From Candidatus Onthousia faecavium (lineage in GTDB: Bacteria; Bacillota_I; Bacilli_A; RF39; UBA660): DNA of 47,776 bases. Of the stretch, positions 1-8,800 are shown in pieces; the stretch's first letter is position 1; each line of letters starts with the position of its first letter. A program made the translations under genes and the position numbers. The DNA lies in assembly GCA_018711135.1 (NCBI GenBank), contig DVIS01000015.1, forward strand, positions 1-47,776, given 5' to 3'. The notes below the pieces were generated by a model. It was not told the DNA's origin. It saw nothing but the letters and a program-made list of their open reading frames with translations, and did not search any database.

Positions 1-182
1 AAATCAATAGTGTCAACTAAAAAAAGTCTTTGTAAATGAAATGTAAATTAATAAATTACATAGTTTTTGTATGTCTTAATAAAAAAGCGATTTAAGTAAT
101 TTAAATTTTTCATAAAAAGCCGAAACTCAAATCTATATTTATTGATTTTATGATAAAATGACCATAGAAAGAGGGAATTTGT

Positions 183-707
183 ATGAACAATATGTTAAAT
201 TTATATAGAGCTGATAATATTTGGCCTTATATTACTGGTCAAAATCAATTTATTGGAACTGATGTGGAGAAACAATATTTTGAGGCTGCAAAGAAATTTG
301 GAGAATTGTGTTCTGTTAAGGTTATGGGATATGCGGTAAGTAATCCTCAAAATAGACCACTTGAACCAGAATTTGTTAAAACTTATAACCAATTAACAAA
401 AGCATTTGTCAACTGTATTTCTAATGGTAGAAAAATTTCTTTATCTGAAATTGGTAATGCTATAAAATTAGTTGGAGATTATAATGAAACGATTGGAGCT
501 GTTTGCTTTGGAGATACATCTGGTATTGGTATATATAATGGTCCTAATAGTTTAATGCGATTGGACGATTATCTTAGCGAGGAAAACAGAACAAAGATTG
601 TTTCACAATATGTAACATGTTTAAATGGTTTAAGAAACACTTATGGTGGTGTTGATTTAAGAGATGAATTATTTAAAACCGATAATCAATCAGTTAAGAT
701 AAAATAG
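183..707 (+). CDS. Hypothetical protein, 174 aa
   Basis: I do not recognise this family. The product is a soluble-looking 174-residue protein with no signal peptide or membrane segment. An AGAGGG ribosome-binding site lies about 7 bases before the ATG, and a -10-like TGATAAAAT lies just upstream near 150-160, so it is probably a real, expressed gene. The C-terminal part (LDDYLSEENRTKIVSQYV) looks helical. It is followed at once by a non-coding repeat cassette that also follows the VirD4-like gene at 1643, which suggests both genes belong to the same accessory module. No function is proposed. Confidence 0.6.
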   Translation: MNNMLNLYRADNIWPYITGQNQFIGTDVEKQYFEAAKKFGELCSVKVMGYAVSNPQNRPLEPEFVKTYNQLTKAFVNCISNGRKISLSEIGNAIKLVGDYNETIGAVCFGDTSGIGIYNGPNSLMRLDDYLSEENRTKIVSQYVTCLNGLRNTYGGVDLRDELFKTDNQSVKIK

Positions 708-770
708 TTTATAGAAAATTATTGGTAAAAAATAAATTTGTATATAAATTAAATAATTATGATATTATGA

Positions 771-993
771 ATATGTAAGAAGAAAATTCATACAATAAAA
801 AAGAGGAACATTCAATTCGTCAAGTGAATGTTGCCTCCTAAAGTAGGTTTTGACACTCAAACTATGTTGAGTGTCGTTTTTATATTTTTAAAACTGTTAC
901 CAATAAGGTAAGGCTTAAAATAATAAAAGCGCAAGACTTTAAAAGCCTTAAAATAAAAGTTTTGGTTCTCACTTTTATCAAGCCTCCTTTCTT
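771..993 (+). repeat. Non-coding repeat cassette, copy A
   Basis: This is one of two direct copies; the other is at 2696-2914. It contains three hairpins in fixed order: ACATTCA/TGAATGT, then GACACTCAA/TTGAGTGTC followed by TTTTT, then AAGGCTT/AAGCCTT enclosing a conserved GCGCAAGACTTTAAAAGCC block. The two copies keep the stems and the spacing although the loops have drifted. That is what a structured RNA or a 3'-UTR regulatory module would do. No reading frame runs through it. The rest of 707-1244 holds this cassette and then the MerR promoter. Confidence 0.8.
852..881 (+). terminator. Intrinsic terminator within repeat copy A
   Basis: A perfect 9-bp stem GACACTCAA/TTGAGTGTC with a six-base loop is followed by GTTTTT. 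It would end transcription of the unknown gene at 183 or of an RNA made from the repeat. Confidence 0.7.
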
Positions 994-1125
994 AAGATGA
1001 AAAGAGACGACACTTATATTGAAATTTTCCTGTTAATATAGTATATAAATAACTATTTAAATGCAAGAAAATTGATATAAAAAATATTACGAGTTTTCGT
1101 TTGTATATTTATTTTGTTAAAACTA

Positions 1126-1199
1126 TTGACTCTCCAGTTAACTGTAATGTTAAAGTAAAGACGAAAGGAGGGAATATTGTGAATAGTATCATAGCATAA
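1126..1199 (+). promoter_or_regulatory. MerR-type promoter and leader of the MerR gene
   Basis: TTGACT (1126-1131) and TTAAAG (1150-1155) are separated by an 18-base spacer containing the perfect palindrome CAGTTAACTG (1135-1144). A long spacer with a central dyad is the hallmark of promoters twisted by MerR-family activators, so autoregulation is likely. Downstream a strong AAAGGAGGG site precedes a six-codon open frame (GTG at 1179, TAA at 1197-1199, VNSIIA). This could be a leader peptide, or a decoy site 45 bases before the real start. Confidence 0.6.
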
Positions 1200-1244
1200 T
1201 TATATATTTTGTAGTATCATATTTATATGAAAGGTAATGATTAT

Positions 1245-1628
1245 ATGCTGTATAGGATAGGCGAGTTTTCTAAATTTACAGGTATTCCAATTAGGACTCT
1301 TAGATATTATGATAGTATTGATTTATTTAAGCCTTGTGAGGTTGATCTATTTACTAATTATAGATATTACAAAGAAGAACAGATAAAAGATTTAGAGCTT
1401 ATAAATGATTTAAAAAATGTGGGATTTACTTTGGAGGAGATTAGAGATAATTGGAATAACTTTAATGAAGACTTATTTCTTAAAAAAAAGGAAAAATTAC
1501 TGGAAAGTATTGAACTTGCTAATGAAGCAATAAAGAAAGTTGATATTTTACGAAGTAAAATTAAAAATGGTATTATATCAAATGATAATGATGAAAAAGA
1601 AATAATTAAGAAAAAATCAATATTTTAG
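1245..1628 (+). CDS. MerR family transcriptional regulator
   Basis: The N-terminal ~70 residues are a typical MerR winged helix: YRIGEFSKFTGIPIRTLRYYDS, then the NYRYY wing and LxLINDLKNVGFTLEEI. The remaining ~55 residues form a charged helical tail without an effector-binding domain or conserved cysteines. The inducer cannot be read from the sequence; it is a short, coiled-coil dimer type. I chose ATG 1245 because it has AAAGGT at proper spacing and begins exactly at MLYRIG; an in-frame ATG lies at 1227. It sits 14 bases before the VirD4-like gene, in a likely operon, behind a MerR-type promoter. Confidence 0.85.
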   Translation: MLYRIGEFSKFTGIPIRTLRYYDSIDLFKPCEVDLFTNYRYYKEEQIKDLELINDLKNVGFTLEEIRDNWNNFNEDLFLKKKEKLLESIELANEAIKKVDILRSKIKNGIISNDNDEKEIIKKKSIF

Positions 1629-1642
1629 GAGGAGTTTAAGAT

Positions 1643-2668
1643 ATGAAAAATACAAATTTAATTATTGGAGAAATTAATACATATAAAACTATAGGGGTTA
1701 TGTTTAATGAGGTGTTAAAATCTATTAAAAGTGAAGAAAATTTATTAATATTAGATAATAAGGAAGAGTATTTTGGTACTTTTAAAGAGATGTTAGATGA
1801 AAAAGATTATACAACTTTGGTGTTAAATTTAAATGATACTTATAAAAGTAATAGCTATAATCCTTTAATGTTACCATATACATATTATAAAAATGGTAAT
1901 AAAGATAAAGCAGTAGAAATGATTAAAGAAATTGGTCTAGAAATATTTAAGTCTAGTAATCGTAATATTGATCCTTTTTGGGAAAATAGTGCAGCAGATT
2001 ATTTTTTAGCTTTAGTTTTAATTCTATTTAAAGAAGCTTCAAGTGAAGAAATTAATTTAGGTAGTATCCAGACTATGGTTAGTATGAGTGATAAAATTGT
2101 TAAGTATTTTGATAAGTTAGATGTTTTAGATAGTATTTATATTGCAGGTAGTGCAGTTGTATATGCGCCAAAGGATACTAGAGAAAGTGTTGTTTCTGTT
2201 ATGAAACAGAAATTAAACGAATTTTGTGTAAGAGAGCAATTACTTAATAATTTATTAGGTAATGAGATTGATTTAACTAGTCTTAAAAATAAAACAGCTA
2301 TATTTATTATAGGTAATGAGAAGATAAGTAACTTAGGTAATATTTTAATAGATCAATTAGTTAATATGTCTTTAGATAGTAATATGAAATTTACTTTCTA
2401 TTTAGATGGTTTATGTGATATTCCAATGTTATTAGAATTAAATAAAATGTTAGATAAGAGAGTAAAATTATTTGTAACTATTCGTTGTGTAGATGAACTA
2501 GAAGATAAATATGGTAAATATGTAATTAGTAAATTTGAAAATGTTGTGAATAGTGTAGATATTGTCGATAAGGATAATATAATGAAGATTGGCGTTTGTA
2601 ATGATTATCCACAGTCTAAAGTTATAAGTGGTGTATTTTTTGATATAAGAAATATAGTTAAAGATTAA
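1643..2668 (+). CDS. Stand-alone VirD4/TraG-like protein with degenerate nucleotide-binding motif
   Basis: The protein resembles the soluble ATPase domain of type IV coupling proteins. It has a YNPL motif after an N-terminal nucleotide-binding half (about residues 70-75), then DPFWENSAADYFLALVLI, a hallmark of VirD4/TraG proteins. A possible Walker B strand, FTFYLDGL, follows near residue 255. The family normally has about 600 residues, two N-terminal membrane helices and a GxGSGKT loop. Here there are 341 residues, no membrane segment, and the loop position reads GEINTYKT. ATP hydrolysis is therefore doubtful. An AGGAGG site precedes the ATG. It may be a domesticated or regulatory derivative of a conjugation ATPase; the cargo and partner are unknown. 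Confidence 0.6.
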   Translation: MKNTNLIIGEINTYKTIGVMFNEVLKSIKSEENLLILDNKEEYFGTFKEMLDEKDYTTLVLNLNDTYKSNSYNPLMLPYTYYKNGNKDKAVEMIKEIGLEIFKSSNRNIDPFWENSAADYFLALVLILFKEASSEEINLGSIQTMVSMSDKIVKYFDKLDVLDSIYIAGSAVVYAPKDTRESVVSVMKQKLNEFCVREQLLNNLLGNEIDLTSLKNKTAIFIIGNEKISNLGNILIDQLVNMSLDSNMKFTFYLDGLCDIPMLLELNKMLDKRVKLFVTIRCVDELEDKYGKYVISKFENVVNSVDIVDKDNIMKIGVCNDYPQSKVISGVFFDIRNIVKD

Positions 2669-2695
2669 AAAGTATAAAAATAATATTTATGATGT

Positions 2696-2914
2696 ATATG
2701 TAGGAAGAAAATTCATACAATAAAAAAGATGAACATTCAATTTATTAAGTGAATGTTGTCTTTAATTATTATTAGTTATGACACTCAAACTGTATGTTGA
2801 GTGCCGTTTTATATTTCAATAGATGTATGTAAGGCTTAAAATAATAAAAACGCAAGACTTTAAAAGCCTTAAAATAAAAGGTTTGATTTTCACTTTTATT
2901 AAGTTTCTTTTTTG
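2696..2914 (+). repeat. Non-coding repeat cassette, copy B
   Basis: This is the second direct copy of the cassette at 771-993, with the same order of hairpins. The GACACTCAA stem now has one A-C mismatch (TTGAGTGCC). The blocks GAAGAAAATTCATACAATAA and CGCAAGACTTTAAAAGCC are identical in both. The copies bracket the MerR/VirD4-like pair. Confidence 0.8.
2780..2810 (+). terminator. Probable terminator within repeat copy B
   Basis: The stem GACACTCAA/TTGAGTGCC has one mismatch and is followed by GTTTT. It corresponds to the perfect terminator in copy A and would end the merR-virD4-like transcript. Confidence 0.55.
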
Positions 2915-3010
2915 TAGCGCATTCTAACATAAGTTTACTTTTTCCCACTTTGAAATTATTAATTGTTCTAACTTTTAAATTGTGCTATCCTTGTAATAAG
3001 GAGGAAACGT

Positions 3011-3503
3011 ATGGATACAAGATATTCAAGAGAAAATTTACATCTTTTATCTGTTTTATTAATGATAAAATATATAGATAATGCAGATTCCAGTAGCTGT
3101 AAAAATAAAGAAAAGAGGGGACAAAGATCAGTTCCGTATACTGGTAAAGCTCTTTGGTAGCGGGTTCAAAAAAATATGGAGGTAATGAAAGAAATATGGT
3201 TAATCATACCTTATATCAAGGGCGTGCTGTTAAAAACTTAAAAATAAATGAAAAAGGCAAACTTTAGTAAATAGAAACCATGTAAAGAAGAAAAGAAGGC
3301 GTAAACATAACACTGTTGTTTATGAGACTGTAAATGATTTCGGAGAAAAGACGATGATTTCTGATTTGACACACCCTAGCATAAATTATCAGCATATTGT
3401 TGATGTTACAGATGTATCTAATTATCTCGACTCACCACATTATGGTATAGGTTTAAAATCAAACGAGAAAGAAAAAGCTTTAGTGAAGAGAAAAGATAAA
3501 TAA
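3011..3503 (+). pseudogene. Decayed gene of unknown family (frameshifted)
   Basis: A good start (GGAGG, seven bases, ATG at 3011) opens a 49-codon frame that stops at TAG 3158-3160. The sequence then continues in another frame (MVNHTLYQGRAVKNLK, stopping near 3267). A third frame runs from about 3267 to TAA 3501-3503 and reads as ordinary protein (YETVNDFGEKTMISDLTHP, then YLDSPHYGIGLK). Three consecutive partial frames with plausible protein composition fit one gene broken by at least two frameshifts, though three tiny genes are possible. I do not recognise the family. It lies beside a conjugation-related gene, so it is probably a mobile-element remnant. Confidence 0.5.
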
Positions 3504-3551
3504 GTGATATATTGAAAATATTGTAATATGTAAAAAAGTAAAATTGCTTCT

Positions 3552-3584
3552 ACCTAAATCATTGCTGAATTAGGTGTTTTTTTA
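3552..3584 (+). terminator. Intrinsic terminator
   Basis: ACCTAA and TTAGGT pair around a 12-base loop and are followed by GTTTTTTT. It ends the accessory zone upstream of the DUF1848 gene. Confidence 0.6.
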
Positions 3585-3673
3585 ATTTTTAAGTAACAAT
3601 TGGTCAAAGTATACAAAATGTTATAAAATATATTATGAAATTTTGTTAGATGATTTTATGGGATGTGATGTTT

Positions 3674-4561
3674 ATGATTCTTTTTGCTAGTGGAAGATGT
3701 GATATTGTTGCTTTTTATACTCCTTGGTTTATTAATAGACTTAAAGAAGGATTTGTCGATGTTAGGAATCCTTTTTATAATAAGCAAATAAGTAGAATAT
3801 ATTTTGCTGATGTTGATTTGATATACTTTTGTACTAAAGATCCTAGACCTATTATTCCTTATTTAAAAGAGATAGATAAAACTATTTTATTTAATGTTAC
3901 GATTACTCCATATAAAAGAGATATTGAACCTAATGTATTAGATAAGGGAAAGATAATTGAAAGCGTTATTGAAATATCTAAAATAATTGGTAGTGATAAT
4001 ATATATGTTAGATATGATCCAATATTTTTAAGTGATAAATATAATTTAGATTATCATATTAAAGCATTTGAACGTCTTTGTAGTTTGCTTGCTGGTTATG
4101 TTGAACATATAATAGTATCTTTTATCGATGATTATAAAAATGTAAGACGAAATATGAATGTGTTGAAAGTTAAACCGATGACTAGTGATGACTATAAAAT
4201 AATAGGAACATCTTTTAGTTCGATTGCTCGTAAATATAATATGACTGTACAGACTTGTTTTGAACAAGAAAATTTAGTGGAATATGGATTTATAAAAGGA
4301 GATTGCTTGGGAGTTGAGCTTGCGAAAAGATTAACAGGTAAAGATAAATTTAAGAAAAGTAAGGTGAGAAAAGGGGGACTTTGTAATTGTGTAGAGATGG
4401 TTGATATAGGTTATTATAATTCGTGTAAACATTTTTGTAAGTATTGTTATGCTAATTATGATGAGAAAGAGGTTATAAATAATTCTTTGAAACATAATAT
4501 AAATTCATCTTTAGTGGTTGGGGAACTGGAAAAAGATGATATAATAAAAGTGAGAAAATGA
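3674..4561 (+). CDS. DUF1848 family protein (Cys-cluster, predicted TIM barrel)
   Basis: The start MILFASGRCDIVAFYTPWF and the C-terminal cluster LCNCVEMVDIGYYNSC followed by KYCYANYD match DUF1848 proteins. The conserved C-terminal cysteines (CxC, then CxxxCxxC) suggest a bound metal or iron-sulfur cluster; the family reaction is not established. I chose the ATG at 3674 because the family begins with this MIL(S/F)AS motif; in-frame ATGs also lie at 3650 and 3668. The length (about 295 aa) is normal. It ends 15 bases before the GH25 gene and may be co-transcribed with it. Confidence 0.85.
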   Translation: MILFASGRCDIVAFYTPWFINRLKEGFVDVRNPFYNKQISRIYFADVDLIYFCTKDPRPIIPYLKEIDKTILFNVTITPYKRDIEPNVLDKGKIIESVIEISKIIGSDNIYVRYDPIFLSDKYNLDYHIKAFERLCSLLAGYVEHIIVSFIDDYKNVRRNMNVLKVKPMTSDDYKIIGTSFSSIARKYNMTVQTCFEQENLVEYGFIKGDCLGVELAKRLTGKDKFKKSKVRKGGLCNCVEMVDIGYYNSCKHFCKYCYANYDEKEVINNSLKHNINSSLVVGELEKDDIIKVRK

Positions 4562-4576
4562 GTAAGAGGTGAGGTA

Positions 4577-5779
4577 ATGACAAAAAGAAGAGTAGGAATA
4601 ATAATTGGTGTTTTAATCATTATAATTATAGTTATTGGTTTTATCATATATTTTAATAATAGAATAGTAGTAGATAATAGTGGTTTTACTTTAAAAGACG
4701 ATTTGACTGTTAATGTTTATAATGAGGTTAGAGTTAGTGATTTTATTAAAGATATGGAAGGGGAAATAGTTGAAGATAAAAGTATTGAGACGAAAGAATT
4801 GGGAGAGAAAGAGATTCAGTTTATTTACTTAAATAAAGATAAGAAGAAGAGAATTGGGACTTTTAAAGTAGAGGTTAAAGATTTGGAAGAGCCTTTGATT
4901 TGGTTATCTAATAGTTATAGTGTTAGAGTAGGAGAAGAGGTTGATTTAGAAAGTGAGATACTTTGTGCTGATAATTATGATAGTAATCCTACTTGTACGA
5001 TTAAAGGAGATTATGATTTAAATACGGTTGGTAATTATCCTTTAGTATATGAAGCGGTTGATAGTAGTGGAAATATGGAGAGTGTAGATTTTACTTTATA
5101 TGTTTATGAGCCTAGAACAGTTACTGGGGGAGGTAGTAGTGATGAGATTGTTTACACGGATTTTAGTGATATTTTAGCATTACATAAGACTAATGATACT
5201 TTAGTAGGGATTGATGTTTCAAAGTGGCAAGGAGCGATTGATTTTTCTAAAGTTAAAGAAGCAGGGGCTAGTTTTGTAATGATTAGAGTTGGGTCGCAGA
5301 ATGGAGTAGGTGGCGAATATATACTTGATCCTTACTTTAAGAGAAATATTGAGAAGGCTTTAGAGAATGATTTGTTGGTAGGAATTTATTTTTATTCTTA
5401 TGCTGATAGTATGAAAGAAGCAAAGAAGCAAGCAGAATGGGTTGTGGAGCAAATTAAAGATTATAAAATAACTCTTCCTGTTGCTTTTGATTTTGAGTGT
5501 TATTCATCTTTTAATAACATGAATCTTAGTTTATATCAATTAAATGAGGTAGCAGAAAATTACTTTAAAGTCTTGGAAGATAATGGCTATGAGACAGTTT
5601 TATATGGAAGTAAAAATTATTTAAATGCTATTTGGAAATATAATAAAAATAAGGTCTGGTTAGCACATTACACAGATGAGACTGATTATGATAAAGATTA
5701 TATGATGTGGCAGTTGTGTCAAGATGGAATGATTGAGGGGATAAATGGTTTTGTTGATATAAATGTGTTATATAAATGA
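4577..5779 (+). CDS. Membrane-anchored GH25 muramidase (lysozyme-like)
   Basis: An N-terminal hydrophobic helix (residues about 7-27) anchors or exports the protein. Residues ~30-105 and ~108-180 look like two Ig-like beta domains (the second is of the DUF5011 type, with GEEVDLES and a closing VDSSGNMESVDFTLYVYEP). A GGGSS linker leads to a GH25 domain from ~210 to the end. The domain has GIDVSKWQGAIDF with the first catalytic-site Asp, the family DxE pattern in VAFDFE, and a C-terminal MMWQL strand. It cleaves the MurNAc-GlcNAc bond of peptidoglycan on the outer face of the membrane. A GAGGTG site precedes the ATG. It may remodel the cell's own wall rather than act as a bacteriocin. Confidence 0.92.
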   Translation: MTKRRVGIIIGVLIIIIIVIGFIIYFNNRIVVDNSGFTLKDDLTVNVYNEVRVSDFIKDMEGEIVEDKSIETKELGEKEIQFIYLNKDKKKRIGTFKVEVKDLEEPLIWLSNSYSVRVGEEVDLESEILCADNYDSNPTCTIKGDYDLNTVGNYPLVYEAVDSSGNMESVDFTLYVYEPRTVTGGGSSDEIVYTDFSDILALHKTNDTLVGIDVSKWQGAIDFSKVKEAGASFVMIRVGSQNGVGGEYILDPYFKRNIEKALENDLLVGIYFYSYADSMKEAKKQAEWVVEQIKDYKITLPVAFDFECYSSFNNMNLSLYQLNEVAENYFKVLEDNGYETVLYGSKNYLNAIWKYNKNKVWLAHYTDETDYDKDYMMWQLCQDGMIEGINGFVDINVLYK

Positions 5780-5839
5780 GATAAAAATATGTGATATAAT
5801 TAGGTTAAGATAAGATAATCAGGGTATGGTGGTGAATTT

Positions 5840-8800
5840 ATGGTTAATTTAGTAAAGAATTTTTTGAAAGATTTTGAGAAGATTAATGAATATTATATTT
5901 ATTTGATTGAAAAAACAAAGAAGAAGAGGTATGTTGGAATTACTAATGAATGGCTAATTGATAATTTCTATTTATTAGTAGAGCATAAAACTAATCTTAT
6001 TCATGAAAAAAGAGAGATTCAAAAACAGTTAAAATGTTGTGATTCTATTTTTCAATACTTAAAAGATATTGTTAAACGTTATAATTATAATATCAGTTTT
6101 AAATTGCTAGTATCTGAGTTAAATAAATGTCAAAAGCAAAATAACATTAATTTTTCCTATGATGAGATTTCAAGTGTTAAGTTATGTTTATTATTTTTAT
6201 ACACAAGACGTTTAGCTTTGTTATGTGAGGATGAATATAATATCTTGCTAAACAGAGAAAAAGTAGCTAGAGTAATTAAAAATAAAGAAGAGAAAGAGAT
6301 TAGTTTAGATGACTTTTTAGATGATAATATATCTATTCAAGAAGATGCTGATTATATATTTGAGATTAATAATCAGTTAAGAGAAATAGGAGCGAAGAGT
6401 AATAAACTATTTAAAGAGCTTAATGAATTGTTAAAGAGTAATAGTCTTAGTTTAAAAGAGATAATCAATGATTGCTATCAACATAGGATGGATAACGATA
6501 TGTTAATATCTAATATATTTGGTGATATGAAAGAATTTTTTGATATTTCGATAGAAAACTTATTTAAAAAAGTTAGTAGGACAGAAAAATTATTTTTAGA
6601 AGATGAAATTTATGCAAAGATGACTGTTGAAACTAAATGTTTGTATCGCCAACAATTGTTAAAACTTGCGAAAAAACATCATAAAGATGAACTAGTTTAT
6701 TTACAAGAATTATTTGCAAAAACTGATGCTAATCTTTATCATATTGGATTTCAACTTTTTCCTAAAAAGAAAAACACTCTTAAAGTTATATTATATATTT
6801 TAACTATTGTAATTGTTAGTGTAGCTGTTAGCTTATTACTTTGTAATTATTTTCTTACCTCAAAAATATTAGGATTTATTCTATTAATCATTCCTGTTAG
6901 TCAATTGTTTGTACAAATATTTAATCAAATTTTAATGCGTTTTGTACCAACTTATCCTTTACCTAAGTTAGATTATTCTAAGGGAATACCAGATGATGCT
7001 AAAACAATGGTAGTAATACCTACTATTATTGATAGTAAAGAGAAAATTAAGAAGATGTTTGATACCTTGGAAATCTTTTACTTAATTAATAAGACAGATA
7101 ATTTATACTTTACCTTGTTAGGTGATGTTACCTCCAGTAAAGAAGAAATGTTAAAAATAGATAAAGAACTTTCTATGTATGGAGAATATTGTGCAGAGCA
7201 GTTAAATAGAAAATATAAAAAGAATTTATTTTATTTTTTATATCGAAAACGTTTTTTTAATAAACATGAGAATTGTTATTTGGGATATGAAAGAAAAAGA
7301 GGTGCTTTGTTTCAATTTAATCAATTATTATTAAAGAAAATGAGTAAAGAAGAACAAGATTATTGGTATTTTGTTAATACCTTTAGAGATTTTTCTTTGG
7401 ATATTAAATATGTTATTACACTTGACCAGGATAATAGGTTAGTTCTTAATACAGCTTTAAATCTTGTAGGAGCGATGGCTCATCCTTTAAATAGACCCGT
7501 TTTAAATAAGGCAGGAACTAAAGTTATAAATGGTTATGGTATAATGCAACCTAGAGTTAGTCTGGATATTGAAGCAACTAATAAGAGTTTATATAGTCAA
7601 ATTTTTGCAGGAATTGGTGGGTTTGATACTTATAGTGCAATTGTTCCTAATGTTTATCAAGACACTTTTCTTGAAGGGAGTTTTATTGGCAAAGGTATTT
7701 ATGATTTAAAAGTATATGATCAAGTATTAGCAGATACTTTTCCTGATAATTTAGTATTAAGTCACGATTTGTTAGAGGGTAATTATTTACGATGCGGTTA
7801 TGTGTGTGATATTGAATTAATAGATGATTTTCCATCTAAGTTTTTGACTGATACCTCAAGACAACATCGGTGGGCACGTGGTGATGTACAAATTATAGGA
7901 TGGCTTTTACCATTCGTACGTAATAAGAATGGTAAAAAAGTGAAAAATCCTATTAATTTGTTAGGAAAATGGAAAATTTTTGATAATATTGTGCGTATTT
8001 TCTTATATCCAATGTTATTACTTGTGTTATTAGGAGCTATTTTCTTTGGCAAGACTAGTCCTTTATGGTGGATTCTGCTTGTTCTTTTAGAAATTGCGGT
8101 ACCAGTTCTTTTATTTGTGCAAAGTAAGATATTTTATAGAGAAAATAAAAAGGAGAAAGCAACAGTTTATTATAAACATTTGTTATTTGGAGGTAAGAGT
8201 TTATTCTTAAGGTCATATATTATTTTAGCAACTTTACCTTTTTACTCTAAATTATATTTAGATGCTTTTTTTAGAACTATTTATCGTTTATTAATTAGTC
8301 ATGATAATTTACTTAATTGGGTAACTGCTGAAGAAGCTGCTAAAAGAGTTGATAAGAATTTTACTTCTTACTTAAAACATTATACTTTTCATTTAGGATT
8401 TAGTTTATTGTTATTGATATTCGGTATTATTTTTATGAATATTTATGCAGTCATATTCGCATTTGTTTTTATTAGTGCACCATTCGTTTTATACTATGTT
8501 AGTTTAGATATTGATTTAAATGCTAAGAATTTGGATGATAAAGAAATAGCAGAGGTTAAAGAAATTGCCTATCTTACTTGGTGTTACTTTAAAGATAATT
8601 TAAAAGAAGAATATCATTATTTAATTCCTGATAATTATCAAGAAAATAGAGAAGAGAAACTTGATTTTAGAACATCTCCTACAGGAATAGGCTTTTCTAT
8701 GTTAAGTATTGTTAGTGCCGTGTCTTTAGAATTTATTTCTTATGATGAAGGTAAAGAGTTAATTAAGAAAATTTTAACTACTGTAGAATCACTAAAAAAA

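Noticed and set aside
7798..8052. Minus-strand open frame inside the glucan synthase
   Set aside because: It lies opposite a conserved glycosyltransferase domain, has no ribosome site and low-complexity composition, so it is a shadow.
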